DNA of 36,546 nt from Pedosphaera sp. GTDB lineage: Bacteria > Verrucomicrobiota > Verrucomicrobiia > Limisphaerales > UBA1100. The notes beneath the pieces were generated by a model. That model did not search any database, was not told the DNA's origin, and was given only the letters and a program-made list of their open reading frames with translations. Location of the stretch: assembly GCA_009695465.1 (NCBI GenBank), contig SIAW01000017.1, positions 1 to 36,546 of the forward strand. Reading direction: 5' to 3'. Shown here piece by piece: positions 18,628 through 27,104 of this stretch (its first letter is position 1; each line of letters begins with the position of its first letter). Position numbers and translations under genes: made by a program.

Positions 18628-18660
18628 ACTGCCCGCCGCCTATCTTCCGCCTACATTGGA

Positions 18661-20073
18661 ATGGATAAACTGCTGCTCATTGATGACGAGGCGGACGTAC
18701 GCTATTCCTTCGAGCGCATTTTTGGTGGCGATTCCTCGCTGAGCCTGCGCTGCGCGGGCAGCGGCGAGGAAGCGTTGCAGATCATCCCGCAGTGGCGGCC
18801 CGATCTGGTGTTGATGGACATCCGCATGGCCGGCCTCAACGGCATTGAGACGCTCAAACGTCTGCGCGAGTCCGATCCCAAAACGCCCGTCATTCTGATG
18901 ACCGCTTTTGGCACGACGCAGATGGCCATTCAGGCGATGAAACATGGCGCGTACGATTACGTGCTCAAGCCCTTCGAGGTGCCGCGCCTCAAGCAACTGG
19001 TCGCCGACGCCCTGCACGCGGCGCGCACGATGCGGCAGGTGGTCTCCTACCAGCCGCTGCTCGACCGCGAGGATTACGATCTGGGCATCGTGGGTCGCAG
19101 CCTGGCGATGCAGGAGGTGTTCAAACTCATCGGTCAACTCGCCGCCTCCGACGTCACCGCACTCATCACCGGCGAGAGCGGCACGGGCAAAGAGCTGGTC
19201 GCGCGCGCCATCTACCATCACAGCGACCGCAGCAAACGCCCGTTTCTGGCCATCAACTGCGCGGCCATCCCCGAGGCGTTGCTGGAGAGTGAACTTTTTG
19301 GACACGAGAAAGGCGCCTTCACTGGTGCGGCTACGCAGCGCATCGGCAAGTTTGAGCAGTCGCACGGCGGCACACTTTTTCTGGATGAGATTGGCGACAT
19401 GAGTCCGGCCACGCAGACCAAAATCCTGCGCGTGTTGCAGGATGGCGTGTTCGAGCGCGTCGGTGGCGGCCAGCCCGTGCGCGTGGACGTGCGCATCATC
19501 GCCGCCACCAACAAGCCGCTGGAGCAGGCCGTCGCGGCGCGGCAATTCCGCGAGGATTTATTTTATCGGCTCAACGTCGTGCGCGTGCGACTGCCTGCCC
19601 TGCGCGAACGCGCGGACGACATCCCGCTGTTGCTCGATTATTTTTTGGCGAAGGCCGGCCCGCGCGGGCACGTGCCCAAATCCATCCATCCGCTGGCACT
19701 GGAGGCATTGCAGCGGCATCACTGGCCCGGCAACGTTCGCGAGCTGGAGAACGCCGTGCAACGGGCGATGGTGATCGCAAAGGGCGACGTGATTCGCGCG
19801 GAGGATTTGCCCGCCGAGATTGGCAAGCCCGCCCAGTCTGTGCCCGTGGCACACGACGACATTGGTTCACTGTCGAACAAACTCTTCGAGTGGGCGCGCG
19901 GCAGCAAATCTTTCAGGGTCATCGCGGCGGTCGAGCGCGAGCTGATTGCCAATGCGCTGCGCGAGACCGACGGCAATCAAGTGCAGGCGGCCAAGCTGCT
20001 GGGCATCACGCGCGCCACGTTGCGCAAACGGATCGAGAAGTACGGCATCAAGCGCGAGACTTCTATCCAGTGA
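18661..20073 (+). CDS. Sigma54-dependent response regulator (NtrC family: receiver, AAA+, Fis-type HTH)
   Basis: LLIDDEADVRYSFERIF, DLVLMDIRMAG, GESGTGKELVARAIYHHS, GAFTGA, FLDEIGDMSPATQTKILRVLQDG, HHWPGNVRELENAVQRAM, HTH NQVQAAKLLGITRATLRKRIEKYGI. Confidence 0.95.
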   Translation: MDKLLLIDDEADVRYSFERIFGGDSSLSLRCAGSGEEALQIIPQWRPDLVLMDIRMAGLNGIETLKRLRESDPKTPVILMTAFGTTQMAIQAMKHGAYDYVLKPFEVPRLKQLVADALHAARTMRQVVSYQPLLDREDYDLGIVGRSLAMQEVFKLIGQLAASDVTALITGESGTGKELVARAIYHHSDRSKRPFLAINCAAIPEALLESELFGHEKGAFTGAATQRIGKFEQSHGGTLFLDEIGDMSPATQTKILRVLQDGVFERVGGGQPVRVDVRIIAATNKPLEQAVAARQFREDLFYRLNVVRVRLPALRERADDIPLLLDYFLAKAGPRGHVPKSIHPLALEALQRHHWPGNVRELENAVQRAMVIAKGDVIRAEDLPAEIGKPAQSVPVAHDDIGSLSNKLFEWARGSKSFRVIAAVERELIANALRETDGNQVQAAKLLGITRATLRKRIEKYGIKRETSIQ

Positions 20074-20096
20074 CGCGCGCGCTGCGCTCGTCGCGG

Positions 20097-21119
20097 CTAC
20101 TTGGGGAACAGCGGCGATTGGTGCACGCGCTGCTGGCCGTTTTCATCGGTGATCAACCGCAGTCCGTATCGCGCGCCCAATCGCTCCATGCTTTTTGCGG
20201 TACCCAATACGCTGCACGCCGTCGCCAGTGCGTCGGCTTCCAGACACGTCGGCGCAGTGACGGTGCACGAGAGCACGGTGCGCACGGGCCAGCCGGTGCG
20301 CGGATCCAGCAAGTGCCCGTAGCGCACGCCGGCAATCTCAAAAAAGTTTTCGTAGTTGCCGGAGGTGGACAGCGCGCCGCCGCGCAGTGCGATGGACACG
20401 CGCTGGCCGCGTTTGTCGGGGTCTTCAATCTGCACGATCCATTGTTCCGCACCGGGAGGAAGCCCGAGCACGCGGAGGTCGCCGCCGGCCTTGACCATCG
20501 CGGAGGTGACGCCCAGCGCGCGCAGTCGTTCCACGGCGCGATCCACGGCGTAGCCTTTGCCAAAGCCGCCGGGATCAATGGACATGTCCGCTTTGGCGAA
20601 ACGGATGCTGCGGGCGGTGGCGTTGAACTCCACGTGGTGATGGCCCACGCGCAACAGGGCGGCGCGCAGTTCCGCCTCGGTGGGGATGCGGTAGTTTTCT
20701 TTTTTGATGAAGCCCCAAAGATCCACGAGTGGCCGGACGGTGGGATCAAATGCGCCCTCGGATTGGGCGGCGAGCGCGAAGGCTTTTTGCAGCACATCAA
20801 AAAGGGCGGGGCTGATAACGGTGGACTGCGTGGAGGCGGATTGGTTGAGTTGGCTGAGTTCGCTGTCGAGGCGATGGATGCTCAGCAACCGATCCACGGC
20901 GCGAACTTCATCGAAGGCGGCGTTGACCGCTGCGTTCAGCGCAACGCGATCGCCACCGTGGACAGTGATGGTGACGAGCGTGCCCAGCAGCGGCTGGCTG
21001 CGTGTGAGACGTTCAGCGTCCGCCGGCGGATGGGGTGCCGTTTGGCAGGACGGCTGGCAGGCCAACAGCCACGCGAGGGCGCACCACCAGATCGTAGCTG
21101 GCCAGCACGCGTTTGACAC
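20097..21119 (-). CDS. apbE: FAD:protein FMN transferase, ApbE family, putative lipoprotein (GTG start overlapping upstream gene)
   Basis: QPLLGTLVTITVHG, ALAAQSEGAFDPTVRPLVDLWGF, DPGGFGKGYAVDRAVERLRALGVTSAMVKAGGDLRVLG, GHLLDPRTGWPV; lipobox-like LLAC near the N-terminus. Confidence 0.92.
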   Translation of the reverse strand: MSNACWPATIWWCALAWLLACQPSCQTAPHPPADAERLTRSQPLLGTLVTITVHGGDRVALNAAVNAAFDEVRAVDRLLSIHRLDSELSQLNQSASTQSTVISPALFDVLQKAFALAAQSEGAFDPTVRPLVDLWGFIKKENYRIPTEAELRAALLRVGHHHVEFNATARSIRFAKADMSIDPGGFGKGYAVDRAVERLRALGVTSAMVKAGGDLRVLGLPPGAEQWIVQIEDPDKRGQRVSIALRGGALSTSGNYENFFEIAGVRYGHLLDPRTGWPVRTVLSCTVTAPTCLEADALATACSVLGTAKSMERLGARYGLRLITDENGQQRVHQSPLFPK

Positions 21120-21645
21120 CTTCGGTGACGTTGCGGCAGGAGATGGTGGCGCCGCTGATGTTGTAGATGTCGTCATTGAAACGCAGTTTGTCCGCAGCGG
21201 TTTTGCCGGCGAATTGCGCGCGCCATTTGGTGCTGCGCACTTCGTGGCCGTAGCTTTCGCGGTACTCCAGAATCTCCACTTGCCGCACGTGCCCGTCCAG
21301 CCCAATGGCCACGGCGTAATCAATCTGCTCGTGTTTGCCCCGCACGCGATCCAAGGCGAGCACGCCCATCGGCCGGCCCGCTTTCAGTGCCACGCAATAG
21401 GGAATGCCGTGCAACGGCACGGCAATGCCGCTGTCCTTTTCGATGGCGCGGGTTTGCTCGGCGGTGAAGGTTTCCACGCGGCGCTCAAAAGTGTCGGCCT
21501 CGGGGAAACAGAGTTTCTGCGCTTGGGCAATGGTCAGATAACGTTCCGCGCGCAGGCTGCCCGCTGCGCAAAGACAAAGCAGTGCGGCGCCCCAAGTGAC
21601 GGTTCGTTTGATGTGCGAAAGGAGGGGCATGATGGCGCGGATCAA
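21013..21645 (-). CDS. Exported FMN-binding domain protein (RnfG/NqrC-like), predicted flavinylated
   Basis: Signal peptide (VTWGAALLCLCAAGSLRAE); flavinylation-type motif NDDIYNISGATISCRNVTEGVKRVL; VAIGLDGHVRQVEILEYRESYGHEV. Confidence 0.88.
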   Translation of the reverse strand: MIRAIMPLLSHIKRTVTWGAALLCLCAAGSLRAERYLTIAQAQKLCFPEADTFERRVETFTAEQTRAIEKDSGIAVPLHGIPYCVALKAGRPMGVLALDRVRGKHEQIDYAVAIGLDGHVRQVEILEYRESYGHEVRSTKWRAQFAGKTAADKLRFNDDIYNISGATISCRNVTEGVKRVLASYDLVVRPRVAVGLPAVLPNGTPSAGGR

Positions 21646-22913
21646 AAATCAAAACCGATGCCGATGGAAAAGATGCTGTCGCTGTTCTTGCTCAAGCACG
21701 CGGTGTAGTCGGATTTGAGCACGACGTGGTCGCTGAGAAACCAAGCGAATCCGCCGGTGAGATAGTCTTTGTTGCTGGAATAGGTTTTGGTCAATCCGGA
21801 GGCGTACGCGCCCGAGGTGGTGTGGATGTCGGCGTAGCGCACGAAGGGCACCAAGCGCATCGCGCTGCCTTTGCCGTGCCGCCATGATTCGGGCCACACA
21901 TCGTAGGCGGCCTCGGCGTACCAGCCGTACATGCGGTTGCCCACGTCGTTGGTGGTGCTGGCATCGTTGTTGGCGGAGAGATTTTCTTTGTTGCCAAAGT
22001 GCCACATGGCGAAGTCGCCGCGCAATTCCAGGCGCTTGGCCCAGCGCGGACGGTAGCTGGCCTCCACATCCCACGCGCCGGCGGTGACGGAGCGGTCGAG
22101 GGAACCGCCAAATTCGGTGACGTACCCCGAGGCGCTGGCCTCCAATCCCGGGATGCCGGTGTAAGTGAGCTTGGCGGAGTAGCCCAGCTCGTCGGTGGTG
22201 TCGTCCTTGTTGTAGAGGCGCGGACGCGCCTTGCGCATGCCGGCGTCGCCGGTGATAAAATTGCTGGTCTGCTCCGTGATGCCAGTGCTGACGAGCGTTT
22301 CGTATTTCAGCCCCTCACCGATGTTGCCCCACACGCCGCCCAAGCTGCCTTCCATCCACGTGCTGGGAATGATCTCCTGATACAAGCGCGGGCGATCCAC
22401 CGAGTAGAACGTCGTGGGTTCATGGCGCTGATTGACGCGGCCCATCGGGATGAGCGAGATGCCAGGGGAGCGGATGTTGAAATGTTTGCTCAGAAGGAAG
22501 TCCGCATAGAACTGCTCGATCTCCAGTTCGCCATTAAAAAATCGCCCGGTGCTGTCGCCCTGCGCGCCGCCGTGCTCAATCTCAATCTCGGAGTTGAAGA
22601 TGATCCAGTCGTTCACCTTGAAACTGGGGATGAGCACAAAACGGTTTGGGTCGAAGTAATTGCCGTCCGCTCCCTTCGTCCACTTGTATTTGGACTCGCC
22701 GTAGAACCTGAAATTGAGACCGGACTCCGGCTTCTTCTGCAGCCCGGCGAAAGGGTCGCCCGTCGCAGGCGCTTTCTTGATCTGCTCCACCTCCAATTGC
22801 ATGGCGCGGATCTGCGCCTCCAATTGCTTCACACGATCCTCAACCGTCTGCGCAAACAACGCAGTGTGACAAACGGTCAAAGCCAGCAGTCCAACGACGA
22901 AATTGAGATTCAT
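21642..22913 (-). CDS. Outer-membrane porin (OprO/P-like beta barrel with N-terminal coiled coil)
   Basis: MNLNFVVGLLALTVCHTALFAQ signal; VEDRVKQLEAQIRAMQLEVEQI coiled coil; alternating amphipathic strands; C-terminal SIGIGFDF ending in aromatic F. Confidence 0.8.
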   Translation of the reverse strand: MNLNFVVGLLALTVCHTALFAQTVEDRVKQLEAQIRAMQLEVEQIKKAPATGDPFAGLQKKPESGLNFRFYGESKYKWTKGADGNYFDPNRFVLIPSFKVNDWIIFNSEIEIEHGGAQGDSTGRFFNGELEIEQFYADFLLSKHFNIRSPGISLIPMGRVNQRHEPTTFYSVDRPRLYQEIIPSTWMEGSLGGVWGNIGEGLKYETLVSTGITEQTSNFITGDAGMRKARPRLYNKDDTTDELGYSAKLTYTGIPGLEASASGYVTEFGGSLDRSVTAGAWDVEASYRPRWAKRLELRGDFAMWHFGNKENLSANNDASTTNDVGNRMYGWYAEAAYDVWPESWRHGKGSAMRLVPFVRYADIHTTSGAYASGLTKTYSSNKDYLTGGFAWFLSDHVVLKSDYTACLSKNSDSIFSIGIGFDF

Positions 22914-22918
22914 TCTCA
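22904..22918. promoter_or_regulatory. Candidate Fur box 1 overlapping the porin start codon
   Basis: TGAGATTCATTCTCA against the Fur-type palindrome TGAGAATNATTCTCA: one mismatch. Confidence 0.6.
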
Positions 22919-22928
22919 CAGGGACGAG

Positions 22929-22957
22929 AATCTGTTGAGAACCATTCTCAGTGTCAA
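22929..22957 (-). promoter_or_regulatory. Candidate porin promoter: -35 TTGACA (22957-22952), 17-nt spacer, weak -10 CAGATT (22934-22929)
   Basis: Minus strand reads TTGACA CTGAGAATGGTTCTCAA CAGATT. Confidence 0.45.
22936..22950. promoter_or_regulatory. Candidate Fur box 2 inside the porin promoter spacer
   Basis: TGAGAACCATTCTCA against TGAGAATNATTCTCA: one mismatch; centre 32 bp from box 1. Confidence 0.65.
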
Positions 22958-23469
22958 TCGCTTTTCTGAAGATTTTTTGCCCAGCACCAAGCCCCGAGCA
23001 AATGCCCAACAAGAACCGCAGGCAGTGCCAAGCCCAGCCAGACATGCCAGCGGATGAGCGTTTGCCGTGCTGCGGGGTCGTGGGAAGCCCCAATCAATTC
23101 CGGATAATAGAGGAACAGACCGGTGAGAATAAGCCCGGCAAACAGCGCCGCCAAGGGCACGCCGCTCCAGACATTCGCCCGCATGCGCCAGCCGCCGGAC
23201 AGATGCGTCTGCCACAGCCAGCCGAACATCGCGCAGAGCAGGGGATTCATCGCGCCATGAACCAGCCGTGCTGCCGTCAGCCAGCCGGACTTGCCATTCG
23301 ACGGCGTCTCGGAGAAGAACGATTGCGGATCGTTTTTGGTGGCGTCGGGTGCGGCCTGCCAAAGGGCCAGTCCAGAAACGAAACTCAGCGCCAGCAGACC
23401 CAGCAACACCCATTGCACGGTGGCCGAGAGGCGCGTGGGACGCCGCGCGGCAGATGCGACCTCGGCCAT
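22954..23469 (-). CDS. Four-TM cytochrome b-like membrane protein (DUF4405/cytochrome b561-like)
   Basis: Four hydrophobic helices; His pairs in RLVHGAMNPLLCAMFGWLWQTHL and RWHVWLGLALPAVLVGHLLG (14-residue spacing) suit heme ligation. Confidence 0.65.
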   Translation of the reverse strand: MAEVASAARRPTRLSATVQWVLLGLLALSFVSGLALWQAAPDATKNDPQSFFSETPSNGKSGWLTAARLVHGAMNPLLCAMFGWLWQTHLSGGWRMRANVWSGVPLAALFAGLILTGLFLYYPELIGASHDPAARQTLIRWHVWLGLALPAVLVGHLLGAWCWAKNLQKSD

Positions 23470-23470
23470 C

Positions 23471-23944
23471 TCAGGAATGCTTGTTGCGGCAGGCCCCGAG
23501 TTTCTTCAACTCATCGCAACTGCCCGTGATGCGCAACTGCTGGCTCTTGATGGCGAACCCCAGCCGGTGCGTGATCTCGTTCTCCAACTGATCGAGCTTG
23601 TCGCTCTCGAACTCCACGATCTTGTCGCAGTCCCCGCAGATGATGTGATTGTGATTGGGATGCTCGGCGTAGTTGGGATCGTACACCTTGTAGTCCTTGC
23701 CAAAATCCATCTCATGCACCAGCCCGTTCTCCGTCAGCAACGGCAGCGTGCGGTACACCGTCGCCCGCGACACCGTGGGGTCATGCTTGCGCGCCATCTC
23801 CAGCAATTGCTCGGCGGTGAAATGCCGGTCGGTGGCAAACACCGCGTCCACAATCGCTTTGCGTTGGGAAGTCAGGCGCAGATTTTTTTGCTCCAGAAAC
23901 TGCAGGAACCTTTCCCGCGCCGCCTGTCTCTCAACTTGAGGCAT
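23471..23944 (-). CDS. fur: Fur family transcriptional regulator
   Basis: FLEQKNLRLTSQRKAIVDAVFATDRHFTAEQLLEMARKHDPTVSRATVYRTLPLLTENGLVHEMDFG; PNHNHIICGDCDKIVEFES; C-terminal Cys pair. Confidence 0.92.
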   Translation of the reverse strand: MPQVERQAARERFLQFLEQKNLRLTSQRKAIVDAVFATDRHFTAEQLLEMARKHDPTVSRATVYRTLPLLTENGLVHEMDFGKDYKVYDPNYAEHPNHNHIICGDCDKIVEFESDKLDQLENEITHRLGFAIKSQQLRITGSCDELKKLGACRNKHS

Positions 23945-24000
23945 GGCCGAGAGTATGGACAGCAGCCGGCGCGGAGTCAACGCGGGCTTGTTCAATCTGC

Positions 24001-25323
24001 TTGCCACCACCGCGACCGCCGCCCGACGATGCCGCCGTGCGCGTGGAACTCATCAACACCGGTACCGAATTGCTCATCGGCCGCGTGCTCAACACCCATC
24101 AATACTGGCTGGGCGCACAGATGGTCGCGCAAGGCTGGCCCATCACCCATCAATGCACCGTGCCCGACACCGGCACCGACATCGAGCGCGCCCTGCGCAC
24201 CGCACTGCGCGAGGGCGGATTGATCATCACCACCGGCGGTCTCGGCCCCACCAGCGATGATCTCACGCGGCAACATTTGGCGACGCTGCTGCAACGTCCG
24301 CTGCGCGAAGACCCCGCCGTCGCCCAGCAGATCACCGACCATTTTGTCCGGCGCAATCGGCCCATGCCGCCGTCGGTGATGGTGCAGGCGCTCGTGCCCG
24401 ATGGGGCCACCGTGCTGCCCAACGCGCATGGCACCGCGCCCGGATTGGCGCTGACAATTGCGGCGCAGCCCAGCGAAAATATTGCTGCAAGCTGGCTCGT
24501 CATGTTGCCCGGCCCGCCGCGCGAATTGCGTCCGATGTTCACCACGCAAGTGTTGCCGTGGTTGCGCGACAATCTACCGCCACTGCCGCCGCTGGCCTCG
24601 CGCACTCTGCGCATGACCGGCATCGGGGAATCCCGCGTGGAGGCCGCCATCGTGCCGGCATTGGGTGAACTGATCCGTGCCGGTCTGGAGATCGGCTACT
24701 GCGCACACTGCGCGGGCGTGGATGTGCGGCTCTCCGCGCGAGGTGCCGAGGCTGCAATCATCGTGCAGCGCGCCGAGGAACATGTGCGACTTCAATTGAG
24801 CGCGCACATTTACGGGACGGACGAGGAGACGTTGGAGGAGATTATCGTGCGTCAACTCACGCAGCGCGGGCAGACGCTGGCCGTGGCGGAGTCCTGCACG
24901 GGCGGGTTGCTGGCACATCGCATTACCAATGTGCCCGGCGCCTCAGCGATGTTCGTTGCCGGTGCAACGACCTACAGCAACGCCGCCAAAGAAACGGCGC
25001 TGGGCGTGCGCAGCCAGACATTGATGGAACACGGTGCGGTGAGTGAGGCAGTGGCGCGCGAGATGGCCGCTGGCGTACGCGCCCGGCACCACACCGATTT
25101 TGCGCTGGCCACCACAGGCATCGCCGGGCCGGGCGGCGGCAGTGCGGCAAAGCCCGTGGGAACAGTGTTCATCGCCTTGGCCACGGCAGCGGGAGTGCAG
25201 GTGCGGCAGGAACACAACGCGTTTGACCGCGTGACCTTCAAGGAAGTGACCAGCCAACAGGCGCTGGAAATGTTGCGCGTCCACCTTGGGTCGGGCGCGC
25301 TGGAAAATTCTGGGGGCGACTAG
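24001..25323 (+). CDS. cinA: CinA family protein (competence/damage-inducible; NMN amidohydrolase domain); start uncertain (TTG 24001 or GTG 24037)
   Basis: VELINTGTELLIGRVLNTHQYWLGAQM, TTGGLGPTSDDLTRQ, VAESCTGGLLAHRITNVPGAS, ATTGIAGPGGGSAAKPVGTVFIAL. Confidence 0.93.
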   Translation: MPPPRPPPDDAAVRVELINTGTELLIGRVLNTHQYWLGAQMVAQGWPITHQCTVPDTGTDIERALRTALREGGLIITTGGLGPTSDDLTRQHLATLLQRPLREDPAVAQQITDHFVRRNRPMPPSVMVQALVPDGATVLPNAHGTAPGLALTIAAQPSENIAASWLVMLPGPPRELRPMFTTQVLPWLRDNLPPLPPLASRTLRMTGIGESRVEAAIVPALGELIRAGLEIGYCAHCAGVDVRLSARGAEAAIIVQRAEEHVRLQLSAHIYGTDEETLEEIIVRQLTQRGQTLAVAESCTGGLLAHRITNVPGASAMFVAGATTYSNAAKETALGVRSQTLMEHGAVSEAVAREMAAGVRARHHTDFALATTGIAGPGGGSAAKPVGTVFIALATAAGVQVRQEHNAFDRVTFKEVTSQQALEMLRVHLGSGALENSGGD

Positions 25324-25556
25324 TCGGAGCCGTCGGCGCCGATGGCTTCGACGGGGCAACCTTCCATGGCCTCTTTGCAACGCGCCTCTTCCTCGTCGTT
25401 GGCCGGCTGTTTGTACACGAAGGAATAACCGCCGTCGTCGCTGCGCTTGAAATTGTCCGGCGCGGTTTCACGGCAAAGGTCGCAGTCGATGCACTGCGAA
25501 TCGCAGTAAAACTTGCCCGCGATGTTGTCCGTGTACTTGTCTGCTTGGGTTGCCAT
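25320..25556 (-). CDS. 4Fe-4S ferredoxin, single cluster
   Basis: MATQADKYTDNIAGKFYCDSQCIDCDLCRETAPDNF...CKEAMEGCPVEAIGADGSD. Confidence 0.88.
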   Translation of the reverse strand: MATQADKYTDNIAGKFYCDSQCIDCDLCRETAPDNFKRSDDGGYSFVYKQPANDEEEARCKEAMEGCPVEAIGADGSD

Positions 25557-25683
25557 AAGACGGAGCGGAAAATGCAGAGAGCCGGAGGCAAATGCAAGTG
25601 CAATTTCAGGCGCGCTGCCGCCCGTGCAACGGCGTGTGCGAAGGCCCTTTCCATCGCCCCGCCCCGCTCGTATCCTGCGCCGG

Positions 25684-27102
25684 ATGACCCCGGCCCGACA
25701 GACAAAAATTATTGCCACACTGGGCCCGGCCACCGAGACGCGCGAGGCCATCGCGGGGCTTTTGGATGCGGGCGTGGATTTGTTTCGGTTGAACATGTCG
25801 CACGCGGCGCATGAGTGGGCGCGGCGCATCGTCGCGTTGGTGCGGGCGTTGGAAGCCGAGCGCGGCCGGCCCATCGGCGTCATGATGGATTTGCAAGGCC
25901 CGGCCATCCGCACGGGCGATCTGGCGGCGCCGTTCATGTTGGTGGCAGGACAGACTTTTGCCTTCACCGTGCGCGGCAAGCAGAGCGCGCATCCGCAATG
26001 GGCGGGCGTGAATTACGACGACTTCATCAACGACATTAACCCGGGCGATCACATCCTCATCGATAACGGGCTCATCCACATGAAGGTGCTGGAGGAGTTG
26101 CCCGACGAGGTGCGCTGCGAGGTGATCATCGGCGGCAAGCTGGGCAATCGTCGTCACATCAATCTGCCCGGGGTGAAAGTGAATCTGCCGGCGTTGACGG
26201 CCAAAGACCGCGCCGATGCGCAGTTGGGGTTGGAACTGGGCGTGGATTATTTTGCGCTATCCTTCGTGCGCGAGGCGGCTGATGTGGCCGAACTGCGCCG
26301 TCTGATTCCCGAGCCTGTGCACGGGCCGCGCATCATCGCCAAGATCGAGGATCAGTGCGCCATTAAAAATATCGATGCCATCATCAGCGCGGCCGACGCC
26401 ATCATGGTGGCGCGCGGCGATCTGGGCGTGGAATGTCCGTACGAAGAATTGCCCATCATCCAACTGCGTTTGGTCAACGCGTGCCTGGCCACGGGCCGGC
26501 CGGTGATTGTCGCCACGCAGATGCTCGAAAGCATGGTGCGCGATCCGTACCCCACGCGCGCGGAGGTGACCGATGTGGCCAACGCCGTGAAGGAACAGGC
26601 CGATGCCATCATGTTGAGCGGCGAGACTTCCGTGGGCCAACACCCCGCGCGCTGCGTAGAGGTGGCGCGCCGTGTCGTGATGCGCATGGAACGCGAGGTG
26701 CCCGCACATTTTCAGGAAGGCGTCGCGCTCTCCAGTGCGCGCGAAAAACTGGCCCGCGCCGCTGTGGCGTTGGCCGATGATCTGGCCGCGCGCAGCATCG
26801 TGGTGTTCACCGTGGACGGCGAGACAGTGCGGCGCACCGCGTGGATGCGCCCCAAGGACGCGCTCATCATCGCCATCTGCCCCAACCCACGCTTAGCGCG
26901 CGCGCTGACATTGCTGCGCGCCGTGGTGCCGGTGGTGTGGCCGCTGGATTTTAATGCGCCCGCAGAAGTCACAGTCGAGAAAACCCTGCGGCACTTGCGC
27001 GAGAGCGGGCACCTTGCCGTGGGCGACACGGTGGTGCTGCTCAGTTCACAGGCGGCACTGCCGGGCATGGCCGATTCCATCCGCACGCGCGTGGTGGCCT
27101 GA
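25684..27102 (+). CDS. pyk: Pyruvate kinase
   Basis: TKIIATLGPATETREAIAGLLDAGVDLFRLNMSH, GVMMDLQGPAIRTG, IIAKIEDQCAIKNIDAII, DAIMVARGDLGVE, VIVATQMLESMVRDPYPTRAEVTDVANAV. Confidence 0.97.
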   Translation: MTPARQTKIIATLGPATETREAIAGLLDAGVDLFRLNMSHAAHEWARRIVALVRALEAERGRPIGVMMDLQGPAIRTGDLAAPFMLVAGQTFAFTVRGKQSAHPQWAGVNYDDFINDINPGDHILIDNGLIHMKVLEELPDEVRCEVIIGGKLGNRRHINLPGVKVNLPALTAKDRADAQLGLELGVDYFALSFVREAADVAELRRLIPEPVHGPRIIAKIEDQCAIKNIDAIISAADAIMVARGDLGVECPYEELPIIQLRLVNACLATGRPVIVATQMLESMVRDPYPTRAEVTDVANAVKEQADAIMLSGETSVGQHPARCVEVARRVVMRMEREVPAHFQEGVALSSAREKLARAAVALADDLAARSIVVFTVDGETVRRTAWMRPKDALIIAICPNPRLARALTLLRAVVPVVWPLDFNAPAEVTVEKTLRHLRESGHLAVGDTVVLLSSQAALPGMADSIRTRVVA

Positions 27103-27104
27103 AG

